A stretch of DNA of 64,000 bases from Ulota crispa (lineage: Eukaryota > Streptophyta > Bryopsida > Orthotrichales > Orthotrichaceae): NCBI GenBank assembly GCA_963920765.1, contig OY987251.1, positions 6,574,501 to 6,638,500 on the forward strand, given 5' to 3'. The position numbers and the translations under genes are program-made. The notes beneath the pieces are model-generated. The model was given only the letters and a program-made list of their open reading frames with translations, was not told where the DNA came from and did not search any database. Of the stretch, positions 42,911 through 53,236 are shown piece after piece; within the stretch, counting starts at the first letter, position 1; each line of letters begins with the position of its first letter.

Positions 42911-43338
42911 TCACGAGTGGTTGCCAGTTTCACAATCACATCCTCATAACCCTAACCCTAACCCTTGCAATCGTAAAGCCTCAAGCACGTCATCTCGTTC
43001 ACGAGCATGTGAAATCGTAGATGTGTTGGATCTCGACCGTCGATTCGACCGCACATTTGTAGAACTCTGCAATACGACCTTTGGACGATCCTTGAAGAGT
43101 ATGCAAGAAATCGAGTGGACCTAAGATTCTTAGAAAGGGAAAGAAAATATAAAGAATAGGAGCTGCATACTCCTGCCAGCGTGTGCTTCTTCATGCTTGC
43201 AAACACAGCATTCATGAGACGATTGAATTCAACTTCCGACAGCTGGATCGCCCAACCACTCAGTTAGATTTGAAGAACTATCCCGCCACGATTGCTCAAC
43301 GTTAGCAATTCCATTGTACAAGATTCAAAATCTCTATA
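42911..43338. other. 3' region of the AlkB-like gene with telomere-like words
   Basis: Three AACCCT units at 42948-42965 resemble plant telomere repeats (telo-box) just after the stop codon. The rest is 3' untranslated or intergenic sequence without a recognised gene. Confidence 0.4.
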
Positions 43339-43620
43339 CGAAATACTGCCTTTAGGTTGCCCACATTGATATCATGACATTTTATACTATGAAAATCCTT
43401 ACTTTTCATCAATAATAACAGCAGGAAACAATATTTAACGGGCCTCATATTGATAATGAAGTTGTGAAAAAATAAAGTAGTGGCGTCCAAGTTGTAAACC
43501 ATGTGTATCTTTGTATCTAGAGAGTTGCATGCATCTCCAAATGGTCAAGTTATGAGTCACGAGGTAACTTCATAAGGTATGGTAACCTAATTGTTAAGGC
43601 AACTTACATGCAATATCTAT
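43339..43620. mobile_element. CACTGAATATTGC-family MITE, diverged copy
   Basis: AATACTGCCTTTAGGTTGCC near the left end and GGCAACTTACATGCAATATC near the right are inverted repeats. Interior words (GAGAGTTGCATGCATCTCCA, AGTTATGAGTCACGAG) match the copies at 6364 and 55873. The left flank is TA. Confidence 0.62.
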
Positions 43621-44292
43621 CTATTTATACTACTAAGTGAAAGGGGGATTTTCATCACTACTCTCTTTTAGAAGTGGAAGGGGGATTTCTGTCACTGCGC
43701 TCTTTTCTAGAATCTTCTAAAACTTTTTGTGTAAGTTGAAACAACAAAGGATGCCCAAAATACAAAACATTAGGCGCAATCCAACCATGTCCTTTTCAAA
43801 ATTTTCTAGAATTTTTTGGTGGAAGTTGATTGTCCTTAAAATGTGATTTTGATATTAAAAATGATTCCTTCTCCTCTAGAATTGATTCAAATAAATGAAT
43901 CCTTTGTATTTTTAGTTAATTTGTTGTCTACAAAAAATAATTGGAATGCAGTATGGAGGACATCAATATCAAAAATTGAAGCTAACTTTGAACAACAACT
44001 TTTCCAAATTAAAAAAAAAAAAACAAAATAATCTAATATTTGCTTTTAGCAAGGGTTCAAAGTTTAGAAAACACCCAAATTTGGTGCCTTGGGCATTTAG
44101 AGGTTAAGATAACTTCAAATCATTACATAGCATTATAAAGAAGGTGAAAACTCTCCAATTAAACTTTTTGGCTTATAAAAGGAATGAAAAAGTGGTTTAT
44201 CTCTACACATTGAAAGTAAGAACTTTTCCATTCATAGTAGCAAATTAGAGCATTCTAGTTGAGAGGTTTATATTTTGCTTACAAAAAAATGA
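43621..44292. other. AT-rich intergenic DNA, no gene seen
   Basis: Open frames are Lys/Asn-rich and short. GGGCATTTAGAGGTTAA at 44090-44106 resembles a TTAA-element right end, without a clear left partner. Confidence 0.45.
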
Positions 44293-44602
44293 AACGTCAT
44301 ATTCAAGTCATATTCATTAAAAGGGAAATACATGGGTCCCATTTGTATTTCACCTGAATCCAAAATAGCCACCTTAATTCAATTAAGAAGGTCACCTAAA
44401 ACTTGTTTAACCCATTAACGCATAGAGGTCTAGAAATACACGGGAAATTGACCATATTCTAGTTGATCGGGCGTTAATGGGTTAATGAACTTTTGTCCAA
44501 AATTCTAAACTTTTTTTCCAAAAATAGCGTATTTTTGGATGATATATATCTCATTTCATTGGAAAAGAGTCACCAGATTCCCAATTCAATGAATATGGCG
44601 TT
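44293..44602. mobile_element. AACACCATATTC-family MITE, copy i, with a nested micro-element
   Basis: The left side carries the terminal word twice (AACGTCATATTC then AAGTCATATTCATTAA); the right end is TTCAATGAATATGGCGTT. Flanks do not match. A 79-bp TTAA-bounded element lies inside at 44407-44485. Confidence 0.65.
44407..44485. mobile_element. 79-bp TTAA-bounded micro-MITE
   Basis: TTAACCCATTAACGC at 44407-44421 is matched by the exact inverse GCGTTAATGGGTTAA at 44471-44485. The ends follow the CCC/GGG rule of the larger TTAA elements, but only 49 bp lie between the two 15-bp terminal words. Confidence 0.68.
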
Positions 44603-45655
44603 CTTGGAAAAAAAAAGCCAAAAGAGTTGTTTTTTTTAATGAATACGACTTTATGAACTATGCCATGCTAAATGATTTTGAAATTTTGATTTTTGAGGAA
44701 AAAAAGTTCATATTTTTATAAATGTTGCATTATGTCCGCTTCATAAGTAGTCTAGAGTAGTATTTTTTTTTGTTCTGGCATCACCTACGTGCCCTTGTAG
44801 GAATGGAGAGTTTCCCAAGGGAGGCAAACACATTTCCTAAATTTTTTACAAGATGGTCTTTGAGGCCCAATAAAAACACTAGTCTAGAGTAGTGACAAAA
44901 CAAAAAAATTACTCAATTGTTGCTTGAACAAAATCCTTTACATTTTTGTTGTTCTTAAATTTGTCAATGTAACAATGGAAATTGCAAAGTGGTGTCACGT
45001 TGCACAATGTCACTCTTGCTATAGTGCAAGACAACATAAACCAACAAAGATGTAACTATCGTATTTACTATTTATAAAAAACCTCAAAAAGTTATAACTC
45101 TTTGGACCTACAAGCAATTAGATATTAGGAAAAAAGCTACAAAGACAAACTAGAGTTATGGTACACCAAAAAAATTATCATCATTCAAAAATGGTAACTA
45201 TTTGACATTTTACACTAAGAGAGCAAAGAATTGGCCGCCTTGGCACTTGATGCCCTAAAATTAATAATTGACTTGAATCCAATTGGGAATCTGACATACT
45301 GAATTGATTGAGACATTGTCAAGGCATTGATGTCCATTGCAACGGATCTAGGAATTCACCTATGAGATTGGTACTTCTTTGAACTTACAGGGTAGATCAA
45401 GGCAAAAAAGAAAAGAAAAGAAAAAACTGCCTAAGAATTTGGCTGCTTCTTAGGGTTTACAAGCTTATGGTGTCACACACCCTAATAGAAAGGACCAGTG
45501 ACAATATTTTTTCAAGTAAATTTTATGCAGGCTAAGGCCTCATGCAAAGGACAATCTCACATTTATACCATTGATAACTCAACTTTTACCCTTGTTCCTA
45601 ATGGTTTAAATGTGAGAATGCCCTTGCATGAAACCCTTCCCTACACATGAAAGGG
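44603..45655. other. AT-rich intergenic DNA, no gene seen
   Basis: No coding exons or paired termini found. Short open frames are of low-complexity composition. Confidence 0.5.
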
Positions 45656-46105
45656 TTAACCCCAAAATGACCATGAGGACAAATGTGTCCTTGACCAATT
45701 TTTGAAATAAAATTGTACCTTACCAAGTTACTATTTATAATAGGTTTTTTTTTAAAATTCTTTATAAAGCTTAGTTTTAGCTTCAACAATGTGATTTTGC
45801 AAATGATTGATTATGATTTTTTTATTCAAGATTTTGTGCACGGTTGTTCATTGCAATCTTGACTTTATGTAGAGTTTAGGGCTCCTGGAATGAGCCTCAA
45901 ATGCACTAGATCTTTGAGAAAAAATCACATTAGAAATTCATTTAAAAAATTTGTAGAGTAGATTTTGAGAAGTCATAAATAGATTGGGGTTATGCATGTT
46001 AGGCCCTTTAACCTCATACTTTTTTGGTGACCAAATTTTCAAATTTGATATGTGAAAAGAGGATTGAAAGACTTCAAATCACTTTCACAGTTTTAACACC
46101 CTCAT

Positions 46106-46364
46106 AACACCATATTCATTAACATAAGAGTTTTCCATTGAAATGAGAGGTAATTTAAAGTAAATTTGACAAAAGGTTTTATGTCAATTCAACTCAATTT
46201 GAGCTGAATTGGCATAAAAGCCTTTCAAAATTGACTCAAAATTGGAAGGTTTTATGTCAATTTAGCTAAGAACTCTAATTTTAATGGAAATTGCTGATTT
46301 AGGTTGAGATCAACATGGTTATTTTGAGAGGTTCCCAATTTCCCATTTTAATGAATATGGTGTT
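46106..46364. mobile_element. AACACCATATTC-family MITE, copy j, nested with TCAT duplication
   Basis: Ends AACACCATATTCATTAACAT and the inverse ending TTTTAATGAATATGGTGTT. TCAT occurs at 46102-46105 and 46365-46368. The uninterrupted relative (about 13549-13566) reads ACACCCTCATGATCAAAC; here it is ACACCCTCAT + insert + TCATGATCAAAC. This fixes the duplication at 4 bp. Confidence 0.93.
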
Positions 46365-46456
46365 TCATGATCAAACATAATAATGTTTCAATCCATAAGA
46401 GATATTGTTGTGTTTTCTTTTCTAATGTGATCTCTAACATGTCTAGTTTGGTTTTA

Positions 46457-46901
46457 GGGGAAATTACAAATAGGGGCACAAAAATGAAAAATATTACAAA
46501 TGGGGGCACAGTTTCAAAATAATTACAAATATGGGCACAATTTGAAAAAAAGCTTGTAAACTCCAATAAAATTTTGGTTTGAACATTGGTTAATTTAGAT
46601 ATTTACAAGAAATTGTGTCCTAATTGACATGTCCAAATTGACTAAATGTGTCCAAAATGACAAAAAATTTGTCAAATTGGACAATTTCTGTAGATTTAAC
46701 CATGTTGATTTGGACATAGTTTTGTTATTTTGGACAATTTCCCTTGTAGTATACATCACATTAAATGTTTATTAATTTCCAAAAACTTAAAGGTCTCTCC
46801 AAATCAAGCCTAAAGAAGAATATTTTAGTAAAGGGGTCTTGAAATTGTGCTTCTATTTGTAATATGTTTTTCATTTTTGCACCCCTATCCATAATTTCAG
46901 C
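46457..46901. mobile_element. Mutator-type MITE nested in a TTAA element
   Basis: Ends GGGGAAATTACAAATAGGGG and the inverse CCCCTATCCATAATTTCAGC, with the repeat continuing through AAAATGAAAAATATTACAAA. Flanking 9-mers TTGGTTTTA (46448-46456) and TTGATTTTA (46902-46910) differ at one base. GGGAAATT ends plus a 9-bp duplication fit Mutator-like elements. Confidence 0.83.
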
Positions 46902-47081
46902 TTGATTTTATACGGTTACAGATCTGATACAACGTATCAGAATGTTAGCTTTTTGTTCAGATTAGAGCAAATCCTAGGTCGTTATAGGGTTAAACCAAAT
47001 TTTGTTGACTCCATTTTTCATGGAATTTCCATTTTTATTCGAATCTCCCGTTCCTGTCCCTAGGTCTCCGTTCTACCCTTC

Positions 47082-47285
47082 ATGTTCCCGAAATCCACCG
47101 ACGGCAGAGATTACTACAGAAGATCTAACGGCCCTCGTCGACGTTGCGGGGACCTCAAGCTTGTTGCACTGAAAGCCCTGGCTGAAGAAATCATCGAGAA
47201 TTGCTCAAGCATTGCCACTCCAGTCCCACTCCCACCGGCGATCACGACACCCCCCGCACTCCCATTCTCGGGGAGCGAAATTTGA
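47082..47285 (+). CDS. Possible upstream ORF or small gene before GFA2, unrecognised
   Basis: A 67-codon frame with a basic N-terminal half (RRSNGPRRRCGD), a short helical stretch (LVALKALAEEII) and a Pro-rich end. It lies 109 bp before the GFA2 start in the GC-rich leader region, so it could be an upstream ORF of that transcript. The opposite strand is also open over most of the interval (47114-47353). I do not recognise either product. Confidence 0.25.
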   Translation: MFPKSTDGRDYYRRSNGPRRRCGDLKLVALKALAEEIIENCSSIATPVPLPPAITTPPALPFSGSEI

Positions 47286-47393
47286 TTCCCAGGAGCCGCC
47301 ATAAAATTTTCCCGATCATCTTTTCCGAATCCGCGATTATTGCAGGATTCCATATTGTTTCTGCCTAATTCTTATTGTTTTTGGCTACCCACC

Positions 47394-50300
47394 ATGGCGC
47401 GCATGCCGTGGCGTCGCTCGCTGCACCTGTTGCTGCAGCAGCGGTCGTTGCTGCCTCCGCTTGCTGCTCGTCGTAACCCCTTCGCCGCTTCTTTCACTGT
47501 AAGTTCAAATGCTCACAATTAGGGTTTAAAGGTTTCCTGTTTTTGCACTTGTTTTGAGTTGACCTAATGTTGCGGCTTTTTTAAATCTCTTGCAGCGGAG
47601 GATTGTGAGGCTTGTTTGCTTGGTTATAGAAAGAATCATAATTAATTGAACTGAGATTTTGTTGTTTCTTGATTTTTAGGGTTTTGTATTGAGTCCGCGA
47701 CTTTTTTAATTAGGTCTTCAAGATTTGAACTGTTTTACAAGTGGTCAGCTTTTTTGAAATAATTTAGCATCGCTGAGGATGAGACGTATTCTGAGAGAAA
47801 ATTCTAGTGTTTTGAAAATATAGATCCTTAAAGGACCTGTTCCGTTGCTATGGATGTAATTCTCAAGCTTACGGTGTTCTGTGCTGATTTCGTTTTCGCT
47901 TACGCTCGTCACGTATTTTACACTAACGGGCTGTTTTTTGGATCCATTTATAAAGATTTATCTTGCTTAGAGCAATTTGTCACAGCACCGTTTCTTTATG
48001 TTTTGCTCTGGCCTACGGATTGATTATATAGCCATGAGTAGAGAAGGGTGCAATTTCTGAGATTGCTTGCTTTTTAGTCCTTGTAATTGCGAGTTTTGGA
48101 AGGTAGAAGGTGACTTGCTTAATAAATTTTGGTCTTGGTTTGCATGACATGCAGCAGGATGAGATGTGCAGTAATACAGCATCATGGGAAGCTACGAGAG
48201 AAGCGCATTTTTCCTCTCGAGATCATCGTTCAGGTACGAGTGTTGAATTGGTGGGAGGACCTTGAATGTCTTCATTTTATTGCCGTCCGAAGATTAAAGT
48301 GGATTTGCGGAAGGTTGAGGGGATTTGTTCACGGTTTTGACCCTGAAGCATCTGAGGTCATGTTATTGATGCACACGTCAATGGAATGTTTATTTTTTGG
48401 AAAACATGCAACCAAACTCTAAGGGTAGTGGTCGGTTTTATAATAGGGAACATTTCATGGATATCCCTGAAGTTTGCTATATTTTCATAGATACCCCTGC
48501 TTTTTCAGAAATATCACAACTACCCTTGGACCAAAAAATTTAGGTGTTTGTTTTGGTATGCATGTCACTTCCTTTTCCCTTTTTGCGCACACTACTTCTT
48601 TCTTGTTATGTGTGCGCACAAAGGAAGAAGGGAAGTGACATGCACACCAAAACAAGCACCTAAAAAGTTTGGTCCAAGGGTAGTTGTGATATTTCTGAAA
48701 AAGCAGGGGTATCTATGAAAATATTGCAAACTTCAGGGCTATCCATGAAGTTTTCCCTTTAAAATATGTGTAAGGTCCTGTAAGAGTAATGGTCTTCGCT
48801 GTAGTGGCCCAAGTCAGTTGTTGTTTCTTAATTGCATGAATGTGGGAACTAAATCATTCTTCAAGACCCGTTTTTGAATAAGATTTGGTTCTCCACAGGC
48901 AATTGCAGTCAGATCTGCGGTAGTAGGAGTGGTGACGAGTGGGGTATGACAAATGGCCGGCGGAGCTTCCATGCCACAGGTATTGTAGTTTATTTGACAC
49001 TAGACGTTCTTCTTATGGATTTTTGTGTTGCTCATCAGAATAGTGCACTCACTACCTTATACCGCTATGTTACCGGCTTCGCTTGCATCAGTGGATGCTG
49101 TAAGGTTTGAACTTTAAATTATTTATGATAGTGGACATGGTTGGGAGCCGCAGGCATCCAAAACATGGCTCGACAGAATTTCTATGAGACTCTAGAATTG
49201 GAGAAAGGAGCTAGTGCAAAGGAAATCAAATCTGCCTATTATCAGGTACTTCATTTAGGATCAATGTTGTTTGCATGGAGGGATGATTCATGCAAGCTGA
49301 ATTCTTGAAGGTTTTATTGGAATCTTTATCTGGTACTGGAGTATAGCATATTATTGAATTTATTTTGATAGTAGGCACTTCGTTCGAGTGCTATTTTGTA
49401 CAAGCAATTCTATTCGTCGATCATCTTGTTCAAGGTTGATTAAGTTCATGGATTTCAAGTTTTATGTACGTTTCTAAAATCATAGTTACTTGATTTTGGT
49501 TGCAGTTGGCAAAAAAATGGCATCCGGACGTGAACAAAGGAAATGCAGATGCAGAGAAAAAGTTTCAAGAGATCCAACAAGCATATGAGGTTTGCGAGTG
49601 CAGTTATTGAACAGATCAGACTTGATGTTTTTGGGAAATATTTGAATTGGTTTCATTGAAATGATTTAGTGCTATTTAGGTTGAAATTTCAATAGAACTA
49701 AGAGTTGGTTTTCAGATTGCTTTTTATTAGTGCCTTTTTTCAATTAAGCTTAATCATTTTTAAGACTTCTGACGATGTATGTCAGTGAAGTTTATTTGAA
49801 AGGTTCCACTTTTTAATGTGAACATGCTTGCGTCTCTATAGGTTTTGAAGGATGATGAGAAACGAGCTATGTATGACCAGGTGAGCTGTCTTTTGCTTTC
49901 CGATCTTCTCTTTTCTAGAGCTCTTCTCCTTTTTTGCATGCTGGAATGCCTCTTTCCGATATTTTCTCCTACGGTTTATTAAGATATCTGTTTCAAATAT
50001 TTATGTGTCAGTAATGCTGCCTTTGCATAGCGCATGTTCTTGTCCATGCTCTGCATCTTTTCGCTTCAATAGTAGTTTTGTTTTTCTTTTCCTGTTTGTG
50101 AGTTGCTCTATGAGGTTCGTTTATATGCTACATCAGGTTGGGCATGAGGCATTCGAGCAAGCAGCTGCAGGAGGTGCTCCTGGTGGGGGTCCTGGTGGGT
50201 TTGGAGGGTTTGAAGAAACCATCTTCGGTGATGCTTTTGGTGGTGGCGTGGACGATGTAACTTTTTCCGTCATTTTTCCTTCTTTTTTGAAGTTTTTACT

Positions 50301-53236
50301 CTGATCTCTGTCTAATTGCCGTCCCCTGTTGTTGGCAAGATTATTTACCTTGATGTTTAGTGTTACACTGTTTCTCATCATAAAATTTATGATTTTTTTT
50401 ATCTGTCGACAGATGTTCAATCGAGTGTTTGGAGGAGGTGCTCGAGAAGGCCGACCACATGTGCAGGTTAATGCTTTTTGTTGTTTAATTGAGATTAAGT
50501 GAGACATCTCGTAGCACTTTGCTGTACTATTCCCTTAATCGAACATCTGTGGTCGCTCCACGTTCATGTCATCCATTTTAGATGAGCTTTTCTGTTTCTT
50601 ACAATGTTCACTAGTTGGTTTCTATCAGGTTCAATTGGATCTGACTTTCAGGGAAGCTGTGCAAGGTTGTTCACAAGTTGTGAATTTTCAGACATCCGTG
50701 CGGTGCCAATCTTGTAGTAAGTCCTTTCTGTACCCATCATGATCGAATGTTTACTGGTCATTTTTCTAGTTTATCCCCTTGCATTTTCCAGCGTAAGAAG
50801 AATATAGGTGATCTTGTGCATGACACCAGCTCTGTATGCATCGTTCTTTGTGGCGACTTTTTGCAGATGGAAGTGGCCTGCCTCGAGGAGTGCAACCTCA
50901 GACATGCAAAACGTGTAAAGGACGTGGCAGGGTAAGTTCATGTGTTCTACACTTCCAAGATCTTTGTTATATGAGACTTTCAGGAAAGCTTGATGTCTGC
51001 TCAGTATGTTGATTTATCACCTGGTTAGCAAGAGGATTTCTATGTAGATCTTTTGCAAGGCCCTTCTATCAATCATGGTTTTTGAAGATTATCTTATAAT
51101 GGCGTGGTCCTTTGTTTCTGCAGGTCGTGATGCAGCAAGCTTTCTTCACTTTTGAGTCAACTTGCCCATCATGTGATGGATCTGGCCAGAAGGTCAAGGT
51201 ATTGTTTAACTTCCGTTTCTCTTAGTGGATCTGTACTTTTAGTTATGAAATGAGGGCTTAGTTAAATTTCGTTAGTTTCCAGGATAAATACCTTTCTGAA
51301 CGATCACAGTAATTCGTTTCATTGAGCATTGAGGGCTGTATGCAGGATCATTGCCGTTCTTGCCAAGGGGCTGGAGTTGTGAAGGGAAACAGAGAGGTCA
51401 GAGTGGATATTCCGGCTGGTAAGTCTTTGATGCAAGCTCTCTTCGTTGCTCCTCAATTTGACCTTTCGTTAGATATTTGATTCTCAATTTTAGAAACCGT
51501 GTACGGTTATCATCTGAACCTGGCCAGCTCATATAGCATTCTACATTGGAGGCTAAATCCAAGTTCTCAATCGTCTTCCAGTTTGTGGTCTAATTAGAAT
51601 TGCAGAACTACTTCTTTCCAAACACTTATTGTATGGTTTCTGCTTCATTTCTTCCACATGAGCTACCTGTCTATTATGTCTTTCACACGACAGACCACTT
51701 AACTGTGCCAGCTACCTGGGTCTATCACTCGTCCTCTTGAATCATTCCGAATTTGAATTTCGGTGTATTAGGGATGTAAATGTGACAATGACCATAGGTG
51801 GCTTGTGAATTGCCTTCGGTATCAGGTGTGGAAAGTGGTACAACTTTGAAGGTGCATGGGGAAGGTGGGGAGGGACCCAAAGGTGGCCAACCTGGAAATC
51901 TTCTCTTGCAAATAAGAGTGAGTTTCGAGACCATATTTTGTTCATTTGTTGAATGGATAGTTGTTCTACTGTTTCAGTTTTTCGCAGTACGGAACGTTTG
52001 GAACAGGTCTTCTGGAGGCGGTTTTTTTTTTTTTCAATCCAGTAACTCACATTCTGTTTTCTTGATTGGTGAAGGTACAACCTGACAAAGTTTTTAGAAG
52101 AGAGGGAGCAGATATTTATGTGGACGTTCCAATTCCCTTCACGCAGGTATGATGTTTTTCCCCTTCCGTCTTTCTTGTGCGGTTATTTTCTCGTTAATGG
52201 ATCTCATCTTTACTGATTATTAGGATGCCTTCACACCTCGAGATAACAGTGAGAATTTGAACTGCTAGATTTGGTGCTACCTTGATGGAGCATAGGGTTC
52301 TGTAGTCTCAAATAGATTTGAAACTGAATGCCAGCTGCTATACATCTTAGAGTTTGGCCTGGTTAAGTCTCTGAGCAAGTTAGTATTTATGACTTGGAAT
52401 TTCAAAGCATGTGTTTTCAAGGGACGCCACTAGAATTGAGAAAAGCCAAGATGCATACGTTATTTTCATTTTTTTTCTATTGCACATCGTGGATCATTGA
52501 TTGTGCAGGCCATCTTAGGTGGTTCGGTGCAAGTTCCTACTTTGACTGGTGATGTGCTACTTAAGGTCGGCTGTCTCCCATATCTGTTCACATTTTTGAT
52601 GATATTGCGAAACGTTTCTCTTCCTTTTCTGTTTAGCTTATTTCCGCAGTTTGACCTGATGTTCAGCATCGGTTGAATAGTCGTTGAATACATGACTAAG
52701 TACCATGTCTCCAATATCTCACATTCCCCAAATTCATTTGTCGTTATGCAGATTCGGCCAGGCACTCAGCCAGGACATAAGCAAGTTATGAGGGGCAAAG
52801 GTACTTCTCTTTCCTGCATGGATGCTAGAAGTTAGCTCACTGCTGATTGAAAGTACTTCTTGGAGCATTATTTCTTTTGTTCCATCTGCTTAAATTCTGG
52901 GGTTGGACAATTCGCGTTTGATTTTTTTTGCTGCTAACTATCTTCTGCTTATTTGAGCAGGTGTAAGAGTTCTGAATTCAAGACACTACGGTGACCAGTA
53001 TGTGCTGATTAACGTGACCATACCATCGTATGTGACTCTATCCTTGATGTGGTTTTAAGCTCCTCAACCCTCTTTCCTTGTTGCCTGATTATTTTCGCAC
53101 TCTTATGAACACCGCAGCTGAGAGTGGTCGGGAATGTAACAGGAATATCACGCAGAGGCAGCGCCAACTTATTGAAGAGTTCGGTGGGGAAGAATCTATA
53201 GAACCTTATAGAGCTGCAGCTGAAGGCAGCGGATGA
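47394..53236 (+). CDS. GFA2: Mitochondrial DnaJ/Hsp40 co-chaperone, GFA2-like
   Basis: Type I J-protein partner of mitochondrial Hsp70; Arabidopsis GFA2 is needed for gametophyte cell death and polar nuclear fusion. Exons: 47394-47498, 48158-48233, 48899-48979, 49154-49245, 49506-49589, 49842-49880, 50137-50256, 50413-50466, 50629-50716, 50867-50931, 51124-51198, 51346-51418, 51826-51917, 52075-52146, 52509-52565, 52752-52800, 52961-53027, 53143-53236; 460 aa. The N terminus is Arg/Leu-rich without acids (targeting peptide). The J domain has HPD at 124-126. A Gly-rich linker follows. All four CxxCxGxG zinc motifs are present (CQSCNGSG, CKTCKGRG, CPSCDGSG, CRSCQGAG). The C-terminal substrate domain has VPTLTGDV and RPGTQPGHK. 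Exons 1-2 are less certain than the rest; exon 2 may start 3 bp earlier. A foldback MITE lies in intron 2. Confidence 0.92.
48446..48757. mobile_element. Mutator-type foldback MITE, copy 3 (GFA2 intron 2)
   Basis: Arms of about 110 bp start GGGAACATTTCATGGATATC and end as the inverse CCATGAAGTTTTCCC. Flanking 9-mers TTTATAATA (48437-48445) and TTTAAAATA (48758-48766) differ at one base. Closely related to 10445 and 29519. Confidence 0.85.

Larger units (their letters stand above)
45656..46993. mobile_element. TTAA-flanked element hosting two other MITEs
   Basis: TTAA at 45656-45659 and 46990-46993; ends CCCCAAAATGACC and the inverse GGTCGTTATAGGG. The interior is related to 13117-13757. Two insertions interrupt it: an AACACCATATTC-family MITE (46106-46364) and a Mutator-type MITE (46457-46901). 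Without them and their duplications the element is about 620 bp, the size of its uninterrupted relatives. Confidence 0.82.

Noticed and set aside
42789-43124. Second open frame overlapping the end of the AlkB-like gene
   Set aside because: Out-of-frame shadow that runs into the 3' region; no recognisable domain.
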